Shown piece after piece: positions 27,225 to 39,200 of a stretch of DNA of 64,000 bases (within the stretch, counting starts at the first letter, position 1; every line of letters begins with the position of its first letter). The position numbers were made by a program, and so were the translations under genes. The notes beneath the pieces were generated by a model. That model had not been told where the DNA came from, did no database searches, and saw only the letters and a program-made list of their open reading frames with translations. The stretch lies in contig NC_039480.1 of assembly GCF_003590095.1 (NCBI RefSeq), forward strand, positions 12,687,328 through 12,751,327, written 5' to 3'. The stretch comes from Trichoplusia ni. Lineage: Eukaryota; Arthropoda; Insecta; Lepidoptera; Noctuidae.

Positions 27225-27405
27225 CGTTACCGTTCGTGTATTAATTTTTGACCCGTTACCGTTCGTGTATTAAATTGACTATTTAAGATGCGCAAGCGCA
27301 TCTCAATGGGGCGCGGTGAAAAATTACGTTTTTTTATATGTTTAAAATTGAGTTTGTTGAATCAGAGTGTTATATCGTTAGTGTACCGTTCGTGTATTAA
27401 TGAAA
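27225..27405. repeat. short spacer sub-repeats
   Basis: ACCGTTCGTGTATTAA occurs three times (about 27230, 27258 and 27383). Two of them share the longer core CGTTACCGTTCGTGTATTAA. A perfect 8-bp palindromic stem with a 2-nt loop lies at 27286-27303. Confidence 0.75.
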
Positions 27406-27639
27406 TATTAATGAAGAAAACGAAAACGCGACAGAACATCGTCCGTCGTCGCACACGTTGTCTTGATGTGTGTTTGTGTGTTTACATTATCATCGTCCTC
27501 GGACGAATCACCTGGCGTAGGGCTGAGTCTCAACAGATCGCAGCACGACGCTGCTCTACCGAGCACAACACCCCGCCAGGAACGGAAGTCGTCTACAGAC
27601 TATTCCGAGCCCCGACATCGAACTGAGGTAAATTCGGAC

Positions 27640-27955
27640 CTTCGGAGCCGTGATGCACGCGTTAAACGGACAGCATCGATCTCCGCGATCCAAATGGGCT
27701 TCGACGTCGCACCTCACGTGGTGAAGCGCGACTAGTAAAGTCACATTGTTTAGAGCCTCCCGACTCTCGGGGCTCCACAGTGAGCATATCCTTGCCGGAT
27801 TCGGCTAGGCTGGCTTCGGCCTTAGAGGCGTTCAGGCATAATCCCGCGGATGGTAGCTTCGCACCACCGGCCGCTCGGCCGAGTGCATGAACCAAATGTC
27901 CGAAACTGCGGTTCCTCTCGTACTGAGCAGTATTACTATCGCAACGACAAGCCAT

Positions 27956-28011
<56 letters not shown>

Positions 28012-28052
28012 TTGATGGGTGAACAATCCAACGCTTGGCGAATTTTGCTTCG

Positions 28053-28090
<38 letters not shown>

Positions 28091-28113
28091 AACGTCGCTA
28101 TGAACGCTTGGCT

Positions 28114-28148
<35 letters not shown>

Positions 28149-28568
28149 GCACCTCTTGCTAAAAACTCTTTATACTAAAGGATCGATAGGCCGTGCTTTC
28201 GCAGTCCCTATGCGTACTGAACATCTGGATCAAGCCAGCTTTTGCCCTTTTGCTCCACGCGAGGTTTCTGTCCTCGCTGAGCTGGCCTTAGGACACCTGC
28301 GTTATTCTTTGACAGATGTACCGCCCCAGTCAAACTACCCGCCTGGCAGTGTCCTCGAACCGGATCACGCGGGAGTTTTACGGCGACGAGCGTTGCCGCC
28401 ACGTCGCCACTCTGCACGCTTGGAACGAAACACCGTGCGCCCGCCGATTAACATCGACCGCGCACCGCTTCCGCCCAACCGAGTAAGTAATGAAACAATG
28501 AAAGTAGTGGTTTTTCAGCGACGATCGCGCGAACGATCTCCCACTTATGCTACACCTCTCATGTCTCC
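27640..28568 (-). rRNA. 28S rRNA, 3' part (partial)
   Basis: Minus-strand large-subunit rRNA. It includes the sarcin-ricin loop (AGTACGAGAGGAACCG, complement of about 27910-27926) and long, highly conserved domain V-VI sequence. It is cut at about 28568, where rRNA sequence of the GAGACATGAGAGGTGTAG region stops and the nudE upstream DNA begins. The mature 3' end near 27640 is estimated, not seen. The R1/R2 retrotransposon target sites would lie just outside this fragment. Confidence 0.93.
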
Positions 28569-28569
28569 T

Positions 28570-31500
28570 ATTTTTGATAGGTTTAAGAACATAAAGCATA
28601 CTATTATAGTTGCAAGATGCCTTTTAAAATTTTCTTATTTAGTAAAAATGACAAATGCTAGATGTTTTAAAACTGACCAAAAATTCCATTTGCTTTCCAA
28701 TTTATTAAGTAACCAAATACTTTCTTTTCCCTACCAGAGAAAACGAAATGGTTTGGAAATTAAGTCGCATATTGAGAAAAACCTTTACTAGCCAACATTA
28801 CTTAAGTAAAGTTTATAATGCTGCCTGTATCAATTATTTCAGGACTTATTTGATCCGGACCAACGACTTTTGACTTGAGAGGCAATAGGCTATCACTACT
28901 TTTGGAACTGTCTATTGTACTGATTTATTTCATGTTCGGTAATTTTGTATTTCCTTACTTTCTAACCTGAAAAATACTACCTAACGAAGTAATGTACATG
29001 AAAGTTGGCGTTAATCTCTTAATTTCAGTGTAATTATTTTTTATTTCCTTAATAGTACTAGTAAATATGTACTCCTAAACTTTCCAAATTATGTTTGCGG
29101 CTGTAAATCCCATAGTTCAAATTGAACGTTAATTGACACTATTTTTTTTTCCGAGTTGTCATTGTCGACTTTTGGTAGCCATTTTAATTTCATTGGGAAT
29201 ACAATTCACTTGTTTTGGGTTTTTAACGACGAAGTTGTGTCACTTTTTGTGTTTTAACGGCTGACTAGTGTAAAAAACGAAAGGAATTTTAATAAAAACT
29301 AAGTTGACACGGAAAAGTTGCAAAAATAATATCTGCGCAATAGTTTGAAACCTGTAACGTTATTTTGTTATGATTCGTTAAACATCCTTGGAATCTCGTT
29401 ATTGAAAGTCAATTGTTGGAAACATGGAATATCCAAGACAGTCAGATTCTGAAACTCTCGAATATTGGAAGAAACAGGCCAAGTACTACGAGCAAAAGTA
29501 AGTGCATAATTACCGTGAAAAATTGAAAATATCTTTGTGCTGCCAGGTGACAAATGGCATTCCATGATTCACTACTTGATTGCATTTTCGTCTTACTTCT
29601 AGGGTTATTGATACACAACAAGAATTAGATGAGTACACAGAAAATTCAGCATCACTCGAAAAAGAGTTAGAAGCATCATTAGAACAAGTTGAGAGACAAA
29701 ACAAAGATCTGGAAAATCAGAACCAGCGGCTGAAGAATGAAATAGAACTGTTAAGGGTAAATAAAATTATGTCTGTTTATGTTTATGTATACTTTTAATT
29801 TTCGACCTTTCATGTTATATTTGCACCTAATAATTTTCTTTTTTTTAGAACAAATTGGAAAGGAGTCAACATGAAACAAATGCTTTGGAAAATGAACTGC
29901 AAGCTTTAAAAATAGATAAAGATAAACAAGGAGTTTATATCAGAGAGTTAGAACAGAAAAATGATGATCTGGAAAGAGGTCAGAGGTATGGTCACCTAAT
30001 TAGTTTCCAATTATGTTACCATGGTAGTTTTAAACCATAACAACTGTAATGCTGTCCGTCAATTGCATATTTAACAAGATATTTAATACATAGTATTGTT
30101 ATCTAAAGTTAACTTAAATGGGAGAAAATAACACATCAAGGTGTTCTTCACAATCACAAATGTTATCCTTATAAAAAATATAATTCCTTTGTAGAACATT
30201 GACCTTCTCTATAAATAATTAATAGAAAAACCTGTAAAATAATTTACTATTAAATCGAATGCTTAATGTAGTATTATCAGGATTATGCAACCAAACATAA
30301 CACTTACAGCAGTTTAATATTTTTATACGTAAAGTAAGTTCATATTTGTGCAATTTTCTTTCAGAGTAATATCAGAATCTGTATCATACATAGAATCAAT
30401 GTTGAACCAAGCATATGAAAGGAATGCTGTTCTGGAGAGTGAGGTAGATGAAATTGAGAACTTGAGGATCAGGTTGCAGAGAGCGACAGATGAAGCCAGA
30501 GGTATGAGTAAAAAAAAAAGTCTATTTATTCTTCTTTTTATTATTTTTACATTGTTGGGGTAGTTGCCATGTGTAAAATTGTGTCACTGTATGTAAATAT
30601 TTGAATTGGAATTCACAAAACATTAAGTTTAGGTAAAGCTTAAGAAAGTGTGTTGTTTATTGATTACTATAAACCTGTAAGGGTTTAGGTCAAAGATGGA
30701 ACTTGCTAATATTTTGTTAAGATTGTCAATTATATCCAGGGATATTAAGTTGAAGAGTTTGCAAAAGTTACCTGTTTTCCAGGAGGAATTGTCCTCCTTT
30801 ATACCAACTATATTTCATATCAATACCAAATTTTAATATTATTTTTGCTAGAAATCTATGTTGAATTACTTAGTATACTATTTAAAAATATGTTAATACT
30901 TATTTCAGATCTGAAGCAAGAACTGAAAGTAATGGAAAAAGTTCCAAAACCAAAGAAAGGTGATGAAAGTACTGAAAGCTCATTAGTCAATGGACATATT
31001 TCCAATCCATCCCGAACTCAAGTTGAAATTGAAACTCAGACTTCCCTTATGTCACCACAAAAACGTAAGTTAATTATAAAATTTTGTTAGTATGTACTAC
31101 ACGGAAATCATATATATTATTATAAAAGTCTTAATACTTTATTTTCACTCTGCAATTTGTCATTTCATTTGTGTTCTTTATTAGCCAATAATCTGGCTAC
31201 AAATATTGTCTTTATATAAACAATACTTGAGTTTTCTTAGTGTGGTTTCATTGTAAGATACTCTCCAAAATAATCATATATAAAGTCTATAATGAATTTT
31301 GTTTTAATTTTACAACAGGTGAAATAAATGGTAACGCAATGACACCATCATCACGAGTAACAGCCATCAACATAGTCGGCGATCTACTCCGTAAAGTGGG
31401 GGTGAGTCAACTAAATGTGTTCACTATAGTCAATGCTGTAATAGTCTTATTTGTAGTACTAGTCACCCTAGATTGCACCAGGTAGTAAGGGAATAGTCAA

Positions 31501-33001
31501 GGGATAACATTTATTTATTGCTATTATATGTATTTATTTTATTAATTCACTCAATATATATGTATTTATGTATTCATTTGTTAAGCTGTAGAAACCGCAA
31601 AAGGCCTATATTTTTGTAATACATATTATTTTTATGTATACAGTTTGATCTACGATAGATGTAAGTATGGATTCAAATAAAGTATTCTTACATTACTTAT
31701 TTATTTATTTACAATATTCTTTTGTAAATATTATACATAGCAGACACATGATCATTAATGAATGCTGCCTGCGAGAAATGCGACTTTTAGATGATTTCTA
31801 GTTTCTTCATCATTCGAATGCACTTAATTTTTAATAACATCGAAAATGGTCTCAAGATTGCATTAATTCATGTTTGAAAAATTATTTATTTTTGGGAAAT
31901 TTTGTTCACTATATAGATATATTACTAACTGTATTTGGTTATATTTTATTCTGATAATGTCATAGATTACCAAGTTTACTAACCAGTAGCAGCACAATAA
32001 TTATAATGATTTATATAGGACTATAGCTGGACTATGTTAGTGTTTACCTGGCCCACATCACATGTCTATAGTGATAAAAGAAAAATAAAAATAGAGTTAT
32101 TACTGTATTAGTAATATATTTTTATTGTCCTTTGAAATCATGTTGTGTAGTTCAGGTGCACCTAAAGGACCAGTAGGGTTTTTAAATTTGAAAGCTAGCA
32201 AGCATAATTTCTAGATTTTAGGTCTACTAGCCATGTGTTGGTAATACTTGTCCTATCAACAGCATACTAAGCTAATTTTATTTAATACAGTATAATTATA
32301 TCTTATCTATTATTATGTTATACTCCATTGTATATCTTAAAACATAACATAAATAGCCGGAGGCAGCAAGTTAGGTGCATTATTAAACAATTGGCCTGCC
32401 TTATCTAAACATACCAGACTTGTATTGTTATAAAACAATTTTGGTTGTGGCCAGTATATACATCACTGATTTTAAATAAACATCTAGTAACTTAAACTTA
32501 CTTTTATGAAGTACCATAGAATACCATAAAATAGTATTCATATTTGAAGGGAATGCTTAAGCCTATTTTTTTAATCTTAACGATGTTTCATTTTTAACCT
32601 AATAGTGTACCAATAAATTGCAAGCTATAACGCTATAAAAGCGAGAAATAGTAGATTTTACAGTTAATAAAGGTTGATCGTAGTTGTTTTGTTTTTTTTT
32701 GTATTTGCATGGTTGTGTTGTGTAGTATGCATGATATTTATTGCTTCCAGCTTGAAAGGTTTCTTTGCCGCGAATGTGGTAAGATTAAATGTTCCTGTGA
32801 GACACCTTCGGCCGCTGGTCGCCATTTTGCCGGAGAATCCAGCGAAAACTTACAGAATGGCTTGAATGACATACCATTTAATAAACCTGATTCTGTTGAG
32901 TACAGAAACCAAAGAGTTCATGTACGGCCGCGTTCCGGATCGGAAGCAGATCCCATACCAAAAAAACAATTTACTTTGTCCCACCGTGCCTCAGAACAGC
33001 C
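28570..33001 (-). repeat. inverted partial copy of the nudE locus (equals 15860-20292 reversed)
   Basis: Reverse complement of 20292 down to 15860, base for base as far as I can read, apart from the one-base run difference near 19112. The left junction is with 28S rDNA, the right junction with the direct copy. It holds the nudE upstream region, six full exons and part of the seventh. Confidence 0.95.
29424..33001 (+). pseudogene. nudE: nudE, inverted copy, truncated in the last exon
   Basis: Exons on the plus strand: 29424-29497, 29603-29756, 29849-29985, 30365-30501, 30909-31064, 31319-31401 and 32751-33001. Exon 2 has the correct 154-bp length, so the frame is open from ATG through exon 6. 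The last exon is cut after about 84 codons (residue context RASEQP) by the junction to the direct copy, losing about 48 C-terminal residues and the stop. Probably part of an assembly or library chimera; a true partial duplication would leave the coiled coil intact. Confidence 0.9.
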
Positions 33002-33100
33002 TTGACTATTCCCTTACTACCTGGTGCAATCTAGGGTGACTAGTACTACAAATAAGACTATTACAGCATTGACTATAGTGAACACATTTAGTTGACTCAC

Positions 33101-35078
33101 CCCCACTTTACGGAGTAGATCGCCGACTATGTTGATGGCTGTTACTCGTGATGATGGTGTCATTGCGTTACCATTTATTTCACCTGTTGTAAAATTAAAA
33201 CAAAATTCATTATAGACTTTATATATGATTATTTTGGAGAGTATCTTACAATGAAACCACACTAAGAAAACTCAAGTATTGTTTATATAAAGACAATATT
33301 TGTAGCCAGATTATTGGCTAATAAAGAACACAAATGAAATGACAAATTGCAGAGTGAAAATAAAGTATTAAGACTTTTATAATAATATATATGATTTCCG
33401 TGTAGTACATACTAACAAAATTTTATAATTAACTTACGTTTTTGTGGTGACATAAGGGAAGTCTGAGTTTCAATTTCAACTTGAGTTCGGGATGGATTGG
33501 AAATATGTCCATTGACTAATGAGCTTTCAGTACTTTCATCACCTTTCTTTGGTTTTGGAACTTTTTCCATTACTTTCAGTTCTTGCTTCAGATCTGAAAT
33601 AAGTATTAACATATTTTTAAATAGTATACTAAGTAATTCAACATAGATTTCTAGCAAAAATAATATTAAAATTTGGTATTGATATGAAATATAGTTGGTA
33701 TAAAGGAGGACAATTCCTCCTGGAAAACAGGTAACTTTTGCAAACTCTTCAACTTAATATCCCTGGATATAATTGACAATCTTAACAAAATATTAGCAAG
33801 TTCCATCTTTGACCTAAACCCTTACAGGTTTATAGTAATCAATAAACAACACACTTTCTTAAGCTTTACCTAAACTTAATGTTTTGTGAATTCCAATTCA
33901 AATATTTACATACAGTGACACAATTTTACACATGGCAACTACCCCAACAATGTAAAAATAATAAAAAGAAGAATAAATAGACTTTTTTTTTTACTCATAC
34001 CTCTGGCTTCATCTGTCGCTCTCTGCAACCTGATCCTCAAGTTCTCAATTTCATCTACCTCACTCTCCAGAACAGCATTCCTTTCATATGCTTGGTTCAA
34101 CATTGATTCTATGTATGATACAGATTCTGATATTACTCTGAAAGAAAATTGCACAAATATGAACTTACTTTACGTATAAAAATATTAAACTGCTGTAAGT
34201 GTTATGTTTGGTTGCATAATCCTGATAATACTACATTAAGCATTCGATTTAATAGTAAATTATTTTACAGGTTTTTCTATTAATTATTTATAGAGAAGGT
34301 CAATGTTCTACAAAGGAATTATATTTTTTATAAGGATAACATTTGTGATTGTGAAGAACACCTTGATGTGTTATTTTCTCCCATTTAAGTTAACTTTAGA
34401 TAACAATACTATGTATTAAATATCTTGTTAAATATGCAATTGACGGACAGCATTACAGTTGTTATGGTTTAAAACTACCATGGTAACATAATTGGAAACT
34501 AATTAGGTGACCATACCTCTGACCTCTTTCCAGATCATCATTTTTCTGTTCTAACTCTCTGATATAAACTCCTTGTTTATCTTTATCTATTTTTAAAGCT
34601 TGCAGTTCATTTTCCAAAGCATTTGTTTCATGTTGACTCCTTTCCAATTTGTTCTAAAAAAAAGAAAATTATTAGGTGCAAATATAACATGAAAGGTCGA
34701 AAATTAAAAGTATACATAAACATAAACAGACATAATTTTATTTACCCTTAACAGTTCTATTTCATTCTTCAGCCGCTGGTTCTGATTTTCCAGATCTTTG
34801 TTTTGTCTCTCAACTTGTTCTAATGATGCTTCTAACTCTTTTTCGAGTGATGCTGAATTTTCTGTGTACTCATCTAATTCTTGTTGTGTATCAATAACCC
34901 TAGAAGTAAGACGAAAATGCAATCAAGTAGTGAATCATGGAATGCCATTTGTCACCTGGCAGCACAAAGATATTTTCAATTTTTCACGGTAATTATGCAC
35001 TTACTTTTGCTCGTAGTACTTGGCCTGTTTCTTCCAATATTCGAGAGTTTCAGAATCTGACTGTCTTGGATATTCCAT
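33101..35078 (-). pseudogene. nudE: nudE, direct copy, lacking the last exon
   Basis: Exons on the minus strand: 35005-35078, 34746-34899, 34517-34653, 34001-34137, 33438-33593 and 33101-33183. The frame is open from ATG to the KVG at the end of exon 6. The copy begins at 33002 inside the following intron, so the 399-bp terminal exon is missing. Exon 2 has the right length here, which supports reading the left-copy insertion as an error. In the true genome this gene most likely continues into the last exon found at 15712-16110. Confidence 0.9.
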
Positions 35079-36254
35079 GTTTCCAACAATTGACTTTCAA
35101 TAACGAGATTCCAAGGATGTTTAACGAATCATAACAAAATAACGTTACAGGTTTCAAACTATTGCGCAGATATTATTTTTGCAACTTTTCCGTGTCAACT
35201 TAGTTTTTATTAAAATTCCTTTCGTTTTTTACACTAGTCAGCCGTTAAAACACAAAAAGTGACACAACTTCGTCGTTAAAAACCCAAAACAAGTGAATTG
35301 TATTCCCAATGAAATTAAAATGGCTACCAAAAGTCGACAATGACAACTCGGAAAAAAAAATAGTGTCAATTAACGTTCAATTTGAACTATGGGATTTACA
35401 GCCGCAAACATAATTTGGAAAGTTTAGGAGTACATATTTACTAGTACTATTAAGGAAATAAAAAATAATTACACTGAAATTAAGAGATTAACGCCAACTT
35501 TCATGTACATTACTTCGTTAGGTAGTATTTTTCAGGTTAGAAAGTAAGGAAATACAAAATTACCGAACATGAAATAAATCAGTACAATAGACAGTTCCAA
35601 AAGTAGTGATAGCCTATTGCCTCTCAAGTCAAAAGTCGTTGGTCCGGATCAAATAAGTCCTGAAATAATTGATACAGGCAGCATTATAAACTTTACTTAA
35701 GTAATGTTGGCTAGTAAAGGTTTTTCTCAATATGCGACTTAATTTCCAAACCATTTCGTTTTCTCTGGTAGGGAAAAGAAAGTATTTGGTTACTTAATAA
35801 ATTGGAAAGCAAATGGAATTTTTGGTCAGTTTTAAAACATCTAGCATTTGTCATTTTTACTAAATAAGAAAATTTTAAAAGGCATCTTGCAACTATAATA
35901 GTATGCTTTATGTTCTTAAACCTATCAAAAATTTAGCCTAATTTAATTTTATTAAAGGTGATGATGATGATGACTTCTTATATTCACTCTGCATCACTAG
36001 TCGATGTATTTGCTTGAACTTTTGACAGTTCGCGTCAGCTGACATGACAAGCTCTTCAAGTGTAAAATAAATTATTTGTTATGAACTATAAGAAACCTTC
36101 AATGAACTTGATTTAAGTGAAGGTTTATTATGAATTTTCCGCTTATCCCACTCAACATCGTTAGTGCCAAAACGTTTAGTTGTACCACATTCCTTTTGCA
36201 ATGCTATGTTATCGACGGTCGAATTTCAGCATTATTGTTTTTGAATGACGTGTA

Positions 36255-39200
36255 ATGTTTCCAACGGCGGACGCTGAAGATATTTCACAGGTCACGTCAT
36301 TAACAACGAAGTCAAGTGCTGCTAGCGATGCTCAAAACTCGGCTGAAAATACTCAAGTCGCAACACAACCGAGCAACAGGGAGTTAACCCTCAATATGTT
36401 GATCAAAGAGATGGTCTTTTGTATAGCCCTGGCCCTTACTACGTATGGAGCCCTCCACAACACGTAAGGCTTATTTATTTATAACAAATATTTTGACATT
36501 TTAATAAAAGTCAGTTTTGGCTGGGTAAATATTTACATGCTTAATGTCAAGCTGTGACAATAAAATTGCAATGACAGCAAAAAGCTTTGTAAATAAGATA
36601 TTTTCTTACGAGGCATTTCAGAATACCTTTTTTATAATATATTTATTAAAATGGAAAGATATTTATAAATAACAATTAAACCATTATTGTAAAGAAAAGG
36701 AAAAGCTTTAGCACCACTTATGATCAAATAAAATTCATATAATTCTGTATTATTTCTTGGTTTTTTTTTACTTCTATTATTGATAAATAATATTGTTTCA
36801 GCCCCACAAAGATATCTAAACACCCTCAAGCTACAAGGTTCTTCAGATCAGATTCGGTTGTGCAAGATTGGTACCGAGGTCAGCTGAGCAGTGCACTTGC
36901 TAGCATCAACCGGGCTGATGTCTCCTTTGTTATGTATTATGCTCCGTGGGATGCTGAATCTCAGTATGTCAGAGGAGAATTTGAAAAAGCTGCAAATATA
37001 CTCAAAGATCGAGTGAGTATTCAAACATTGTGATAAGTGTTTCTTTAGCCTGATGATGTATTGTTCCCAGTTTGAATATTTATTGGTATTGTATGTATAA
37101 TGTACATGTGAAGAAATATGCACTCATGATAAGCTGGTTTACAAAAATTTATATGAACTACAATGACTAAGACCCATAGGAAATAGTCTTTTTTTTAATT
37201 TAGATTAGAACCCTTGAGCCATAGAAATTCTATTCTTTATAAAAAAAAAGTAACAAATAAATTTTATGTAGTTTTCATAGCATTTTTTTTCGTTTATTAC
37301 TTTTAACCTTTAATTGCTCTTGTAACCTCTTATCTTAGTAACAATCTATATTTAATTGTACAACACTCGTACATAAAACTTGAAAATATTTTGTTTGCAA
37401 TAAAAATATGTATACTCCCTTACTGGAGTAAGTAACCAACTTATAAAATACTTTTTATTATTCACTGCAAAAATGTTTCAATAATATAAGTTGTATTTTA
37501 TTTTAGATCAAATTTTCTGCAATAAACTGTTGGAACCCAGGCAGTGAATGCAGGTTACAGAACAATAAGATACCCTCTTGGCCTATTTTGATGGTGTACA
37601 CAACTATTTCAAGAGGTGTACTTTATAATGGTCAGTATGATACTCAAATATTACACTTTTAATTTGTTTTGAAATTAATGGTACATAGGATGCTTAATGG
37701 TGAAATGGAGAAATGTAATTTTCCAGCACTGGCATAATGCAGGCTAATATATCAATAATGAACATTAAGTTGTAAGATTCCTAATTTAAATATAATTGTT
37801 TTTAAACATCCGGTTTAACACAATAATCTTCAATGCCATGCAACCTCATCAGTGTATCTGGGTTTTCAGGTCAAAGAGATGCACATAGCATGGTTAACTT
37901 CCTAGAAATCATGATGAGACCTTTAAGAAGAGTTTCATCCTCCGAAGATCTTGTGAATCTGTTGTCTCGTTGTGATGTGAGTAAATATATTACAATCCTT
38001 TTCTTCCAGTGTAGTGTAATAATAATACTTAAGAATAACAAAACTATTTTTAAATCATGTGGTATCATTCTTTGTTGATATTTGTGTTGTTATATTTGCA
38101 GGCTGTAGCTGTTGGATACACACCGTTAACGGATACGTCGAAGTATTACAATGTGTGGTATACAGTCGCATTGAAGGCTAGAGAAGCGGACACAGTCGGT
38201 GAGATATGTTTCGCGGCGGTAACATCAGAGGAATTAGCGGCAGAACTAGGCGTGGAGAGCGTTCCTAACGCTCGTCTTATGCTTTGGAATGATACTAAGG
38301 TTTGTAATGTTGGTATAGTCATTTCAATTCATTTTTGCTGATGGTGCCATGTGTGGGTAACCTTTGAAAACATACATCCTAGACTGACCCAGGATGGGGA
38401 TCAAACCTGCCACATGTCATGCTCAGTGGGTTAGGCATTGTGATCTTAACCAATCAACTATACGTGCATTCTGTCACACAAATTAGACTTTCAATAAACT
38501 TCCATATAACTGGCCAAATGACCTGAAAATGTACACTTGTGCAAACATTTCTGTGTTTTTTATACATTACCAATGTTTCAAATTCACTACAAAAGTTTTA
38601 GTCGCGTACGTATGTTGATAACAATACATAGTCGTTACACTAAAGTTATGTTTCAAGTAATTGGTTGTTCTGAAATAATTGATTTTCTGCCTTAGGAATA
38701 CATATCGCGGGATGGCGATATTCAAGCATGGAATGATTCTTCCCTTATACAATGGGTGTTGGAGAATTTCTCGCAGCCGGTGGCGAGAATAATGCCGATG
38801 TGGAGAAAAGCATTTAATTTTGAGAGATATGTCGATGGCAATCCCATATTAATACTTTTCACACCACTCAATCCACTGTACGAGCAGTTGCCGGCGTATG
38901 CTTTGGTAAATGTTTTTTTTTTGTTATGTTATAAACTTCGTTCTTACAGAATGATCAGTTTTCGGACTTCTCACGAAGGTTCTCTGTAGCAATTATAAAA
39001 TAGAAACTTGACGGAAGAGATTTAAAACAGTATAATGGATTTCTCTCGATTAAATATTACTTCTGATTCCTGTTATTATGCGACTTTAAGTTAATAAAAA
39101 TCATACCTTAGCTATATGTAAATAAATGCCATAACAACAAAGCAAAAGTATCAACTAATTCTTTTCTCTTTTTACAGCTGCGAGAAGTAGCAATGGAGTA

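Larger units (their letters stand above)
25406..27640 (-). other. rDNA intergenic spacer and 5' external transcribed spacer
   Basis: About 2.2 kb between the 28S 3' part and the 18S 5' end, both on the minus strand, so this is one complete spacer of a head-to-tail rDNA repeat. Contents include trinucleotide runs of CGA (about 25590-25615) and TAC (about 26766-26797), and AT dinucleotide runs near 26040-26075. There is also a poly-G tract (about 26610), a poly-C tract (about 26722), three short sub-repeats around 27225-27400 and a large hairpin at 26151-26215. The border with 28S is approximate. No protein is expected; the open frames here are chance. Confidence 0.85.

Noticed and set aside
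27463..28791. Protein genes within 27.4-28.8 kb
   Set aside because: The region is 28S rRNA and spacer; the frames carry no protein family signal.
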